A stretch of DNA of 64,000 nt, taken from positions 1-64,000 of the forward strand of contig RDXM01000125.1 in NCBI GenBank assembly GCA_004292595.1, given 5' to 3'. The notes under the pieces are model-generated. The model made no database searches, had not been told where the DNA came from, and was given only the letters and a program-made list of their open reading frames with translations. The stretch comes from Candidatus Kapaibacterium sp. Lineage in GTDB: Bacteria > Bacteroidota > Ignavibacteria > Kapaibacteriales > UBA4661. Positions 1 through 10,028 of this stretch are shown one piece after another. Within the stretch, counting starts at the first letter, position 1. Each line of letters starts with the position of its first letter. A program made the position numbers and the translations under genes.

Positions 1-86
1 ACAATGGTATGCCGAAATCCGTTATTCGACAAGCCGCTTAAAGTTGTTGAACAATGAAGTATCGGGGTTCATCTGTTTTTTGATTT

Positions 87-1097
87 ATGCAACAAAGCCA
101 TTTCAAACGCTTATTCAAATGCTTGGGATGTGCTATGGATAGCAATCAAGAAATCCCGTTTAGTTTGCCATTTGACGCGCTTGTCTTGAAAAAAGCGAGA
201 GAATATCCATCCAACGACTCTTCTACAAACCCACAAAGCCCCGTACTAAACCATGAAAAAGAGGCTCAACAAAGCATAACGAATTATTTTAAGAAATACC
301 AAACATCGGATTTTTCCTCTCACAATAAACTTATGGACTTGGCAAGGGAATGTGGAATTAAGCATATTTTCACCACAAATTACGACCATAATTTGGAATG
401 TAGCGTAACAGGGAAGAAAACGACGAAAAAAGCAACAGTTACTCTAAAAAACAAAGAAACAAAATACAGTATGTTTCGATGTAATGCGCTTGACAAGAAT
501 ACTCATGTTTGGCATCCTCATGGCGATATGGCAAACCCCGCCAGTATTTTACTGGGATATGAGCATTATGCGGGGACGCTCCAGAAGATGAGAAATTATC
601 TGACGCAGGGCATCAATGTAACTCAAAGCAACAAAGACGACCAAACGAGACATCAGGGAAAAGTATCTCCATGGATAGTTTCCTCACAAGATAAGACCAC
701 AGGCTTTTCAGATAAGTTTGAAGAAAATGAGTTTTACTCATGGATAGACATTTTTCTGAGAGACACTGTGCATATCATTGGTTTTTCAATGGACTTTGCT
801 GAAATTGATATTTGGTGGCTTCTCATCTGGCGTGCCAAGAATAAAGAAAGAATGGCAAAAATTGGCAAAAACTTTGGTCAGGTGATTTTTCATTCGATAG
901 AAACTGAAAATCATGAAAAAGACCGCCAAACAACGCCTTTGGATTCATGCACAAATTCCAGAGCCAAAAAAATTGCAACAATGCTGAAAGAATTTGATGT
1001 TGTTGTTCGTCAAACGATTGTGGAACAAGGCAACTATGAAGAAGCATATAACAAAATTTTTGAAAACATCAGGCGTGATAGCAGCAAGAAAGCCTGA
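87..1097 (+). CDS. SIR2-like domain protein, possibly N-terminally shortened
   Basis: The middle of the protein carries the block IFTTNYDHNLE followed by WHPHGDMANPASILLGYEHY, and the C-terminal third has HIIGFSMDFAEID. These match the SIR2_2-type fold, whose bacterial members bind or hydrolyse NAD+ and are often part of anti-phage systems. The usual glycine-rich GAG nucleotide loop that precedes the TTNYD block is not visible, so the N-terminus may be truncated or divergent. An in-frame stop lies at 81-83, so the gene cannot extend further left in this frame; ATG 87 or ATG 135 are the options. Two GYF_2 membrane proteins follow on the same strand, 67 bp away. The stretch is AT-richer than the rest of the window, suggesting transfer. 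A defence role is inference only. Confidence 0.7.
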   Translation: MQQSHFKRLFKCLGCAMDSNQEIPFSLPFDALVLKKAREYPSNDSSTNPQSPVLNHEKEAQQSITNYFKKYQTSDFSSHNKLMDLARECGIKHIFTTNYDHNLECSVTGKKTTKKATVTLKNKETKYSMFRCNALDKNTHVWHPHGDMANPASILLGYEHYAGTLQKMRNYLTQGINVTQSNKDDQTRHQGKVSPWIVSSQDKTTGFSDKFEENEFYSWIDIFLRDTVHIIGFSMDFAEIDIWWLLIWRAKNKERMAKIGKNFGQVIFHSIETENHEKDRQTTPLDSCTNSRAKKIATMLKEFDVVVRQTIVEQGNYEEAYNKIFENIRRDSSKKA

Positions 1098-1164
1098 GAC
1101 TTGGCAGAAACAAAAATCGTAAACTATTCAAATCCCATCCAAGAATCTTTTTTTTCACAAATCC

Positions 1165-1842
1165 ATGAATATTTACATCGCTCAAAATGAGCAACAAACT
1201 GGACCATTCACGCTTGAAGACGCGAATAAGAAAATTGCTGCTGGAACTGTCCAGCCAACAGATTTGGCGTGGCATGAAGGCTTGGTTGAATGGCAAGCAC
1301 TTTCCACTATCAACGGGATTCTATTACCGTCGCCTCAACAACGGATTCATCAAGCACCCACAATTCCACGGGGTGAAAATACTTTTGAACATATTGTGCG
1401 CCATTGCGCCCAGCGTTATGCTGTTACCAACAAAGCTGATGAGATTAAAAATAATATGCTGAGGGATGGTATTGCTGAACCTCTGGCAACATTGTGGGCG
1501 GAAAAGCTGTCATCCGTCCAAACACCGAAAGAACTGGTCAAGACGAGCTTTAAGGGCGGTTTTACTCTTTTTGCAGTTGGGATTGTGATGATTCTTATTG
1601 ATACATTCCTCAAAGACACATTCGGAGCCCACTTCAAATGGTGGGCACCGCTTGCTTTGCTTGGAATTCTGGTAGGCTTTCTCATACTTATCTTTGGAAT
1701 AATCAGAGTATTCAAGATAGTACCGAATTCCGTTTATTACAGTACCGAAGAGGGTATCCGAGATGCGGTAGAAACAATTTCAAAAGAGTTGAGCGCGGAA
1801 GATAAACATCGTATGCTTCAAACACCCATAATACTCCGCTAA
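1165..1842 (+). CDS. GYF_2 (DUF4339) domain membrane protein 1
   Basis: Residues 1-50 form a GYF_2 domain, recognisable by IYIAQNEQQTGPFTLED, LAWHEGLVEWQAL and the short length. GYF_2 domains are thought to be small protein-interaction modules placed on bacterial membrane proteins. The second half has two hydrophobic segments, around FTLFAVGIVMILIDTFL and WWAPLALLGILVGFLILIF, so the GYF domain is probably cytoplasmic and tethered to the membrane. It lies between the SIR2-like gene and a second GYF_2 gene (18-bp gap), so the three may form one transcript. The first 56 bases are identical to those of the next gene, which points to duplication or gene conversion of the GYF module. The specific function is unknown. 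Confidence 0.75.
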   Translation: MNIYIAQNEQQTGPFTLEDANKKIAAGTVQPTDLAWHEGLVEWQALSTINGILLPSPQQRIHQAPTIPRGENTFEHIVRHCAQRYAVTNKADEIKNNMLRDGIAEPLATLWAEKLSSVQTPKELVKTSFKGGFTLFAVGIVMILIDTFLKDTFGAHFKWWAPLALLGILVGFLILIFGIIRVFKIVPNSVYYSTEEGIRDAVETISKELSAEDKHRMLQTPIILR

Positions 1843-1860
1843 CGTTGAAAAGAGGACAAT

Positions 1861-2796
1861 ATGAATATTTACATCGCTCAAAATGAGCAACAAACTGGAC
1901 CATTCACGCTTGAAGAAGTAAATGAAAAACTTATGCTCGGAAATGTTCTGCTAACAGATTTAGCCTGGCATGAGGGGATGTCCGATTGGCAGGCACTTTC
2001 CACAATAAAAGGGGTTATCAATGAAGAAATACTTCAAAATTTTAGAAACGTCCAGCAAATGCTTGCTGCAATACCAGTACAGGATGAGGGAGTCGTGCAC
2101 TCGCCTAGCCGCCTATCGTCTGAGTATCCACAGAATGATGGGGGAGTAGGAGTAAAGAAAACCGCTTCAGAGCAAAAGTCCTTAGGTGCTGGAGGGACTT
2201 TAATCAGTCTTTTATTGATAGGTGGATTGATATTTGGCGTATATTGGCTCTACAATTTTGCTCAAGATAGTTTCAATAAGAGCGTCAAAATTTCTAATGA
2301 CCGAGAACTTAGAATCAATGACGGCAGCCTTGAACTTTGGCGCGACGGAAAATATCTTAATACAGTCTATAAGCATCTTCGCGCATCAATTGATGGGGGG
2401 CTAATTTCCGAAAACATAGAAAAAGTTGAACCAATAGGAGATGGAGAAAAATATGCTGTTGTACTGTTAAAAGTAATTGCCTCTGGTTCCCGAAGCAGTT
2501 TTGTCGTCAAGCGCGTTGAGATTTGCGACTTACGAGATGGCTCTCTTCCAACGACACTAGCTATGAGTGCGTCTCTTACAAATGAAAAACCCATAAAAGG
2601 CATAGACGGGGAAAACGATGACATAAGAGCTGCAGTTTTACTACAATCTATCAAGTTTGCTATTGATTTTGACAATGAGACTACACCTGAGGAACGCAAG
2701 AAAAAAATGCCCGAAGACTTTACCGTTCATGGAGAAGATGAGGTGAAAATTAAATTTGCGGATGGAACTGAGACAAAAAAGCGAATAGAAAAATAA
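1861..2796 (+). CDS. GYF_2 (DUF4339) domain membrane protein 2
   Basis: An N-terminal GYF_2 domain (residues 1-50, LAWHEGMSDWQAL) is followed by a polar linker, one transmembrane segment (LISLLLIGGLIFGVYWLY, about residue 118) and a roughly 170-residue C-terminal region rich in charged residues that I do not recognise. The start is supported by a GAGG motif eight bases upstream. The topology suggests a cytoplasmic GYF module and a periplasmic sensor-like tail, but this is inference. The 5' end repeats the previous gene exactly for 56 bases; beyond the GYF domain the two proteins are unrelated. It ends the AT-rich accessory stretch, ahead of the tRNA-Val. Confidence 0.72.
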   Translation: MNIYIAQNEQQTGPFTLEEVNEKLMLGNVLLTDLAWHEGMSDWQALSTIKGVINEEILQNFRNVQQMLAAIPVQDEGVVHSPSRLSSEYPQNDGGVGVKKTASEQKSLGAGGTLISLLLIGGLIFGVYWLYNFAQDSFNKSVKISNDRELRINDGSLELWRDGKYLNTVYKHLRASIDGGLISENIEKVEPIGDGEKYAVVLLKVIASGSRSSFVVKRVEICDLRDGSLPTTLAMSASLTNEKPIKGIDGENDDIRAAVLLQSIKFAIDFDNETTPEERKKKMPEDFTVHGEDEVKIKFADGTETKKRIEK

Positions 2797-2952
2797 GAAA
2801 AAACTAAGTGTGCTGACGCGGCAAATGCTGGTGTCCACTAAATTTTTTAAACTATCGCGTTTGTACAACTTGGCGAGGAGCTTTTGGGAGGATTGCGTGA
2901 TCAAAGGAGTCAAGCCGGGAGAAAGTTTAGGACAGGAAACGGACAAAAAAAG

Positions 2953-2990
2953 AAAAACGGCGTACAACACGAGGTTGTACGCCGTTTTTT
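2953..2990 (-). terminator. Intrinsic terminator downstream of tRNA-Val
   Basis: Perfect 12-bp stem (ACGGCGTACAAC at 2957-2968 with GTTGTACGCCGT at 2974-2985) and a 5-nt loop. Flanking A and T runs on both sides make it potentially bidirectional. Its position directly 3' of the minus-strand tRNA fits termination of that transcript. Confidence 0.75.
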
Positions 2991-2991
2991 G

Positions 2992-3065
2992 TGGACGCTA
3001 CTGGATTCGAACCAGTGACCCTTACCATGTCAAGGTAATACTCTAACCAACTGAGCTAAGCGTCC
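2992..3065 (-). tRNA. tRNA-Val (anticodon GAC)
   Basis: The reverse complement folds as a complete 74-nt cloverleaf. The acceptor stem is GGACGCT with AGCGTCC, the D-arm contains TAGCTCAGTTGGTTAGAG, the anticodon stem TTACC/GGTAA encloses loop TTGACAT giving anticodon GAC (valine), and the T-arm is ACTGG-TTCGAAT-CCAGT. The discriminator base is A and no CCA is encoded, so the 3' end must be added after transcription. The gene stands alone between a GYF_2 gene and the pyrophosphatase gene, transcribed opposite to both. Confidence 0.95.
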
Positions 3066-3281
3066 GCGTTTTGTATTGGAAGGACACAAATATACAATTT
3101 TCTCTCCTGAAGACAAATTTTTTCCGTAAATTAAAAGCTGTTTGCAAAAAACAACCATTGGAGATGTGTGTTCTGTACTCTAGTGCAGCGTCATTGGTAA
3201 TGCCGATGAAATCACGCTTGCAGACAATTACTTGCCTATAATTCCATTTCTTTTCCTTCACTATTCAACATATAATCAGGT

Positions 3282-5423
3282 ATGATGTACCTTGCCATTA
3301 TTATTTTGTTGGGCGTTTTGTCGCTGGTGGTGGCTTTCGTATTCCACCGCCGCGTTACGTCCGTCTCTATCACCGACGGTGCGGCTTCTGCAGCAGAAGT
3401 AGAACGCCTAACGGAAATTTCCACCGCGATTCAAGAAGGCGCAATGGCGTTTCTTGCCCGCGAATACCGCATCCTTGCTATCTTCATGGCTCTTTTTGCT
3501 GTGATTATCGCCTTCACCGTCTCCGACCCCAAAGCACATGCTCCGATGGGTATTCTTTCTGCCGTCAGCTTTATTATTGGCGCAGGAATTAGCGTGGCGG
3601 CTGGGTATATCGGTATGAGCATTGCCACCAAAGGCAACGTGCGCACGGCTGCGGCAGCCCGTATCTCCTTGCAAGCATCGTTCAAAATCGCGTTCAATTC
3701 TGGCGCGGTGATGGGCTTTGGTTTGACAGGACTTGCAGTCTTGGGCATTGTGTTTGTCTATATTGCCCTTCGCAATATGTACCCGACGGAAGAAATTCAT
3801 ATCATCATGGAAATTCTTTCTGGCTTCGCGCTTGGCGGTTCGTCGGTTGCGCTCTTTGGTCGCGTAGGCGGCGGTATCTACACCAAAGCTGCTGACGTAG
3901 GTGCAGACCTTGTTGGTAAAGTAGAAGCGGGCATCCCCGAAGACGACCCACGTAATCCTGCCGTTATCGCCGACAACGTAGGCGACAACGTTGGTGATAT
4001 TGCAGGCATGGGCGCAGACCTTTTCGGCTCGGTAGCAGAATCTACCTGTGCTGCGATGGTGATTGGCGCAACCGCATTTGCTTACGTTCCCGATGAGAAT
4101 TTGCGTATCTCCGCACTGCTTTTTCCTCTCATGGTAAGCGGTGTTGGTATTGTTGCAAGTTTCCTTTCGCTCTTTTTGGTGAATCCAAAAACGGAAGAAA
4201 AAGTAGAATCATCGCTCAAAAACGCGCTTATCGGCTCGACCTTGTTCATGCTTGCGGCGCTCTGGTATCCGACCATGCAATTTATCCCAGCAGACTTCAA
4301 ACTCTCGCCCGAAAGCTCTGTCATTTACCACAACACTGGCGTATTTATCGCTCTTGCTGCTGGCTTGATTTCTGGCTTGCTGATTGGCCTCATTACCGAA
4401 TATTTCACCTCGCACCGCTACACACCTGTTCAAGAAGTGGCAAAAGCCTCGCAAACAGGCGCAGCAACAAACATTATCTACGGTCTCGCGCTTGGCTACA
4501 ACAGCTCGGTGATTCCAATGATTTTGATTGCACTCACCGCCGTTATCGGCTTTACTTCGGCGGGAATGTACGGTATTGCAATGGCGGCAATCGGTATGCT
4601 TGGCACTATTGCGGTTGGTTTGACGATTGATGCGTATGGTCCAGTTTCCGATAACGCGGGCGGTATTGCTGAAATGGCGCATATGGGCAAAGAGATCCGC
4701 AAGCGAACCGACGCTCTGGACGCGGCTGGCAACACCACAGCAGCGATTGGCAAAGGCTTCGCTATTGGTTCGGCGGCTCTTACGAGCTTGGCGCTTACCT
4801 CTGCGTTCTTGACACGCGCAGCGCAGGCAAAACCTGAATTGGCGAATATCAATCTCACCGACCCGTCCGTCCTTGCAGGTTTGATGCTGGGTGCAGCATT
4901 GCCGTTTGCGTTCTCGGCAATGACGATGAAGTCTGTGGGCAAAGCTGCCTTCGACATGATTGAAGAAGTTCGCCGCCAATTCCGCGAGATTCCAGGCTTG
5001 TTGCAAGGCAAAGCACGTCCTGACTACCGCACCTGCGTTGATATTTCCACCAAAGCATCGCTCCGCGAGATGATTGCTCCGGGCTTGCTCGTGATTTTGA
5101 GTCCGCTTGCGATTGGCTTGTTCTTTGGCGTGAAGATGCTTGCAGGCTTGCTGATTGGCTCGCTCATTTCGGGCGTAATGTTGGCAATTTCAATGGCAAA
5201 TTCTGGTGGCGCGTGGGACAATGCGAAAAAGTACATCGAAACAGGTCAAATGGGCGGAAAAGGCTCCGACACGCACAAAGCGGCTGTTGTGGGCGATACC
5301 GTTGGCGACCCGTTCAAAGATACTTCTGGTCCATCGTTGAACATTCTTATCAAACTCATGGCAATTATCAGCCTTGTGTTTGTGCCGTTCTTCGTGAGTA
5401 AAGGCGGAATGTTTTTGAAATAA
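3282..5423 (+). CDS. hppA: Membrane-bound, K+-dependent ion-translocating pyrophosphatase
   Basis: The 713-residue multi-helix protein has all signature blocks of membrane pyrophosphatases, which couple pyrophosphate hydrolysis to pumping of H+ or Na+ out of the cytoplasm. The acidic metal/PPi-binding block with [20 protein letters not shown] is near residues 218-240, [16 protein letters not shown] near 450, and [17 protein letters not shown] near 670. The motif GNTTAA at about 483-488 has alanine where K+-independent enzymes carry lysine, so this belongs to the K+-dependent subfamily. Members of that group pump Na+ or H+, and I cannot tell which from sequence alone. The start MMYLA leaves two adjacent ATG codons. 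A strong terminator follows immediately, so it is probably a single-gene transcript. Confidence 0.95.
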   Translation: MMYLAIIILLGVLSLVVAFVFHRRVTSVSITDGAASAAEVERLTEISTAIQEGAMAFLAREYRILAIFMALFAVIIAFTVSDPKAHAPMGILSAVSFIIGAGISVAAGYIGMSIATKGNVRTAAAARISLQASFKIAFNSGAVMGFGLTGLAVLGIVFVYIALRNMYPTEEIHIIMEILSGFALGGSSVALFGRVGGGIYTKAADVGADLVGKVEAGIPEDDPRNPAVIADNVGDNVGDIAGMGADLFGSVAESTCAAMVIGATAFAYVPDENLRISALLFPLMVSGVGIVASFLSLFLVNPKTEEKVESSLKNALIGSTLFMLAALWYPTMQFIPADFKLSPESSVIYHNTGVFIALAAGLISGLLIGLITEYFTSHRYTPVQEVAKASQTGAATNIIYGLALGYNSSVIPMILIALTAVIGFTSAGMYGIAMAAIGMLGTIAVGLTIDAYGPVSDNAGGIAEMAHMGKEIRKRTDALDAAGNTTAAIGKGFAIGSAALTSLALTSAFLTRAAQAKPELANINLTDPSVLAGLMLGAALPFAFSAMTMKSVGKAAFDMIEEVRRQFREIPGLLQGKARPDYRTCVDISTKASLREMIAPGLLVILSPLAIGLFFGVKMLAGLLIGSLISGVMLAISMANSGGAWDNAKKYIETGQMGGKGSDTHKAAVVGDTVGDPFKDTSGPSLNILIKLMAIISLVFVPFFVSKGGMFLK

Positions 5424-5450
5424 TTCGTCAAGAATTTTTGGACTGAAAAA

Positions 5451-5503
5451 CTCAAAAGCCGCTCTCCACACACGATGGAGAGCGGCTTTTGAGTAATTTT
5501 TTC
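5451..5503 (+). terminator. Intrinsic terminator after pyrophosphatase gene
   Basis: Perfect 18-bp stem (5451-5468 with 5476-5493), 7-nt loop, then TAATTTTTT. It lies 28 bp after the hppA stop codon. Confidence 0.9.
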
Positions 5504-5702
5504 AACAAAAATGAGTTTGTACCTTGTTTTTGTACAAATTTTTCATCTTCGACCGCATTTTTACAACTTCCCGCTTGCATTTACGCCGTGAATGCGCTAT
5601 GTTGCGCTTCGTTGTGCATTTGTCCTCAAACCACACTGGTCATAAAGCCGAAACAGGGCATCAGTCCTCTTGTTTTCGTTATTTTCTCATTCCTTCCTCT
5701 CC

Positions 5703-6242
5703 ATGAATACAGACCGCACATACACCAGCAATACGCAGCGCATATCAAGAGGTACATTTTTTCCAAACATCGTTTTCAAGCGGACTCAACGTATGTTGAT
5801 GTTGGGTATTGCAGTAATGGTAATGCTTACTGTGTTTGTCTCATGCGAGGACGGCGGCAGTATTTTCGACCCTCCAGCACAGAACATCCCAACGGGCGAA
5901 TATCGTGGACCGTATATGCTTTCGCGATCTAACCCAAGTGATACCAGCATACGTGGCACTTTATACAACGAAGTTTCAATGGCACTCGTTATCAATTCAA
6001 CAACGCGCAGCTATCGCATCGCACCGTTCGACACAAGTTTTCTTCCCGCAAGCGAAGGCTCGTACACGCTGCGCTACGGACGCATTACCCTTCGAGACCG
6101 CTCGCAGCGCACCTTCCGCGACCCATCGCTTGTGTTGAGCGGCGAATTTACCTACACGTTTGACGGCACGAGTTTGATTTTAAGCCAAAAAGACAGCGTC
6201 CGCCGCCGCGAGTACAGCTTAATTTTGATGCGTGTATTTTGA
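5703..6242 (+). CDS. Putative lipoprotein of unknown function
   Basis: The protein has a hydrophobic segment ending in VFVSC at about residue 40 when read from ATG 5703, or residue 11 from ATG 5793; the cysteine fits a signal peptidase II lipobox. After it comes EDGG and a roughly 135-residue, beta-rich, polar domain that I do not recognise. An earlier in-frame ATG at 5670 exists but gives an unlikely extra leader. The size, lipobox and lone position between a terminator and the enolase gene suggest an exported lipoprotein anchored in the inner or outer membrane. No specific function can be assigned. Confidence 0.6.
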   Translation: MNTDRTYTSNTQRISRGTFFPNIVFKRTQRMLMLGIAVMVMLTVFVSCEDGGSIFDPPAQNIPTGEYRGPYMLSRSNPSDTSIRGTLYNEVSMALVINSTTRSYRIAPFDTSFLPASEGSYTLRYGRITLRDRSQRTFRDPSLVLSGEFTYTFDGTSLILSQKDSVRRREYSLILMRVF

Positions 6243-7598
<1,356 letters not shown>

Positions 7599-7670
7599 TT
7601 ATGCGGTGCTTTAGAGTAGAGAGTGAGAAAATCTCAAGGATACGTGAAAAGTCAATAGAAAAAGTCATAT

Positions 7671-7749
7671 AGTGGCACAGACATTCTTGTCTGTGAATAT
7701 CGCTTGGAAACAGGCACAAAACCTCACAGACAAGAATGTCTGTGCCACT
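7671..7749. repeat. Family-A paired-hairpin repeat, copy 1
   Basis: The 79-bp unit begins AGTGGCACAGACATTCTTGT and ends with its inverted counterpart. Each half is itself a hairpin with stem CACAGACA/TGTCTGTG and loop TTCT or AGAA. Lies between eno and the phosphohexomutase gene. Confidence 0.9.
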
Positions 7750-7874
7750 CAAAACTTACTACTTTTCGCATTTTCCGAGCATTTCTGAAGCATTAAACCA
7801 ACCTCTCCCTTCCCACATTTTTTGTGTGTTCGTGAATTTAATCATCTATGTCTCATCTTTAATTGGTTAGAGCT

Positions 7875-9272
7875 ATGATAGTTTTTGGTACCGACGGCTG
7901 GCGCGGCGTGATTGCCCGCGATTTCACCTTCGACAACGTGCAGATTGTCGCATTAGCAACGGCGCATTATGCCATTAAACTCGACAAAAAAAAGGCGAGT
8001 GTCGTGATTGGCTACGATGCGCGATTTTTATCCAAAGAATTTGCCCAAGAGGCAGCGTGCGTGATGGCTTCAAAGGGAGTCGTAGTGCATATCACCGATA
8101 GCATTGCCTCCACGCCGCAAGTTTCCTTTGCAACCAAACAGAAAAAAGCAAGCGTAGGCGTTGTGATTACGGCGAGCCATAATCCCGCCGAGTACAACGG
8201 CTACAAACTCAAGGCAAATACAGGCGGTCCAGCATTTCCCGAGCAAATTCAGGAATTGGAAGCCGAGCTTGCTGCGATTGAGAAAAAACGTCCTGTCATT
8301 AAATTCAAAACCTACGACGAATACGTTAAAGAGAAGCTCATTCGCCCATTTGGTGCAAAAGAGTCCTATTTACGCTATGTCAAGCGCAAAGTGGATATGC
8401 CCGCCATTCAAAAAGCTGGCTTGAAAGTTCTCTTCGACCCCATGCACGGCGCGGGAATCCACACAATTAAAGACCTTCTGCCAAAAGCAGACGAAATTCA
8501 CGGCGAATACAATCCGTCCTTTGGTGAAATTGACCACCCAGAGCCGATGGCAGAATATCTGCCTGTTCTCATGGAAAAAGTGAAGGAAGGCAAGTACGAT
8601 GTGGGTTTGGCAACCGACGGCGACGCAGACCGCTTGGGTGCTGTGGATGAGCAGGGCAACTTCGTGGATTCGCACCGCGTCTTCATGCTGCTGATGAAGT
8701 ATTTGTACGAAGACAAGAAAAAACGCGGTGCGGTCGCAAAAACGATTGCGCTCACTTCGATGGTGAACAAATACTGCGAAAAGCACGGAATCAAGCTGCA
8801 CGAGCTTCCGATTGGTTTCAAGCACGTGAGCAAGCTCATGGCAACCGATAAAATTTTGATTGGCGGCGAGGAATCAGGCGGCTTGGGAACAATCGTTCAC
8901 ATCCCTGAGCGCGACGGCGTGTTCAATGGAATGCTGCTTCTGGAAATGATGGTAAAGCGCAAGAAAAAACTTAGCCAACTTGTGGACGAGTTAGATACAG
9001 AGTTCGGACCACACCGCTACCGTCGCCGCGACGTTCGCATGACCGAAAAACAAAAGCAGGATATTCTCAAAGCCTGCGCACGAAAACCAAAACAACTTGG
9101 TCGCTTCAAAGTAACCTCCATCGACACCACTGACGGCTACAAATTCTTTGTTGATAAAGGCTGGCTGCTTATTCGCGCATCAGGCACAGAGCCGCTTTTG
9201 CGCTATTACGCCGAAGCAGATTCTTTGACCAAAGTAAATGAATTGCTTGAAGAAGGTTTGAAGATGAAGTAA
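7875..9272 (+). CDS. Phosphoglucomutase/phosphomannomutase family protein
   Basis: The alpha-D-phosphohexomutase fold is clear. FGTDGWRG is at the N-terminus, the phosphoserine loop TASHNP has Ser101, the Mg2+ loop DGDADR is at about 248-253, the sugar-specificity loop GEESGG is near 331, and the phosphate-binding loop RASGTEPLLRYYAE is near 434. Enzymes of this type move phosphate between C6 and C1 of hexoses and feed nucleotide-sugar or glycogen synthesis; the sequence does not separate glucose from mannose or glucosamine specificity. I chose ATG 7875 rather than the in-frame TTG at 7863 because FGTDGWRG normally starts within a few residues of the N-terminus. The gene is bounded by family-A repeats and a terminator, so it is probably monocistronic. 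Confidence 0.92.
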   Translation: MIVFGTDGWRGVIARDFTFDNVQIVALATAHYAIKLDKKKASVVIGYDARFLSKEFAQEAACVMASKGVVVHITDSIASTPQVSFATKQKKASVGVVITASHNPAEYNGYKLKANTGGPAFPEQIQELEAELAAIEKKRPVIKFKTYDEYVKEKLIRPFGAKESYLRYVKRKVDMPAIQKAGLKVLFDPMHGAGIHTIKDLLPKADEIHGEYNPSFGEIDHPEPMAEYLPVLMEKVKEGKYDVGLATDGDADRLGAVDEQGNFVDSHRVFMLLMKYLYEDKKKRGAVAKTIALTSMVNKYCEKHGIKLHELPIGFKHVSKLMATDKILIGGEESGGLGTIVHIPERDGVFNGMLLLEMMVKRKKKLSQLVDELDTEFGPHRYRRRDVRMTEKQKQDILKACARKPKQLGRFKVTSIDTTDGYKFFVDKGWLLIRASGTEPLLRYYAEADSLTKVNELLEEGLKMK

Positions 9273-9296
9273 AAGGTTGCGTGGATAAGGGTCAAT

Positions 9297-9375
9297 AGTG
9301 GCACAGACATTCTTGTCTGTGTTTTTCACGCAAAACCCTTTACCAACACTCACAGACAGGAATGTCTGTGCCACT
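9297..9375. repeat. Family-A paired-hairpin repeat, copy 2
   Basis: Same two-hairpin layout as copy 1, from AGTGGCACAG to GTGCCACT, located 24 bp after the phosphohexomutase stop. One base differs in the right-hand hairpin (CAGACAGG instead of CAGACAAG). Confidence 0.9.
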
Positions 9376-9424
9376 GTGTTTCACGAAAGGCTTGAGAACT
9401 TCTTCGAGAATTGAAAAATCTAAC

Positions 9425-9468
9425 AACCGCGCAAAGCACAGATTTTATCAGGCTTGCGCGGTTTTTTT
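9425..9468 (+). terminator. Intrinsic terminator after phosphohexomutase gene
   Basis: Stem AACCGCGCAA (9425-9434) with TTGCGCGGTT (9454-9463), followed by a seven-T run. Confidence 0.8.
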
Positions 9469-9495
9469 GTGTTGTGAGAGTTTTGTGTATTTTTG
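9466..9495 (+). promoter_or_regulatory. Possible Bacteroidota-type promoter for the DUF971 gene
   Basis: TATTTTTG at 9488-9495 fits the -7 consensus TAnnTTTG. A TTTG at 9466-9469 lies 18 bases upstream, slightly short of the usual 19-21. It overlaps the T run of the preceding terminator and is about 40 bp before ATG 9537. Confidence 0.4.
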
Positions 9496-9536
9496 CCAAA
9501 GATTCTCTTTCACAACACCAATCGAAATCATTTTCT

Positions 9537-9926
9537 ATGACCAGCCTTGCCTCTTTTCCAACACCAACAAAAATCTCCAAACCCGCACCATATCTCATTT
9601 CCTTTGAATGGTCGGACGGACGCACAACCACAATCACGCTCCGCGCCTTCCGCGATGCCTGTCCCTGCGCTTCCTGCAAAGGCGAAACCATTATGGGCAA
9701 AACCTATACCTTCGGAATGCAAGTAATGAAGCCAGGTATGTATGATTTAGCAAACATCCAAGCGGTGGGAAATTACGCTATTCAAGCCGATTGGAAAGAT
9801 GGACACAATACGGGCATTTATTCGTGGGATATTTTGCGTGGCGCGGCAGAAGAATTTGCCCTCTCAGACGAGCAGATACGCGCCCTCGCCGAGCAAGCAG
9901 CAAAAGAAGGCTTGGCAAAGAGTTGA
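9537..9926 (+). CDS. DUF971 (GBBH-like N-terminal) domain protein
   Basis: The 129-residue protein matches the DUF971/gamma-butyrobetaine hydroxylase-like N-terminal family. Visible hallmarks are SFEWSDGRTTTITLRAFRD, the CPCASC cysteine cluster, and the closing DGHNTGIYSWDILR. Standalone members are sometimes linked to Fe-S cluster or cofactor-protein maturation, but the role is not settled. An open frame extends upstream to 9411, but that part overlaps a terminator, so ATG 9537 is the credible start. The C-terminal helix (DEQIRALAEQAAKEGLAK) is an extension. It is followed after about 100 bp by xseA. Confidence 0.82.
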   Translation: MTSLASFPTPTKISKPAPYLISFEWSDGRTTTITLRAFRDACPCASCKGETIMGKTYTFGMQVMKPGMYDLANIQAVGNYAIQADWKDGHNTGIYSWDILRGAAEEFALSDEQIRALAEQAAKEGLAKS

Positions 9927-10028
9927 GTAAAGCAACCACGCTTTTTCATTGAATATATTGCTTCACAACAAGCATTCATGCGGCTCCCAGATTTCATACT
10001 TCATCATTCATATTTCATCCTTTCCCCA

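Noticed and set aside
2-142. A frame open from the left edge, ending at a stop that overlaps ATG 135 of the SIR2-like gene (ATGGATAG).
   Set aside because: It could be the 3' end of an upstream gene, but only 46 residues are visible, ending FQTLIQMLGMCYG, and I recognise no family.
2810-3046. A 78-residue open frame across the tRNA-Val gene.
   Set aside because: It runs antisense through the tRNA and a terminator, with no family resemblance; chance open frame.
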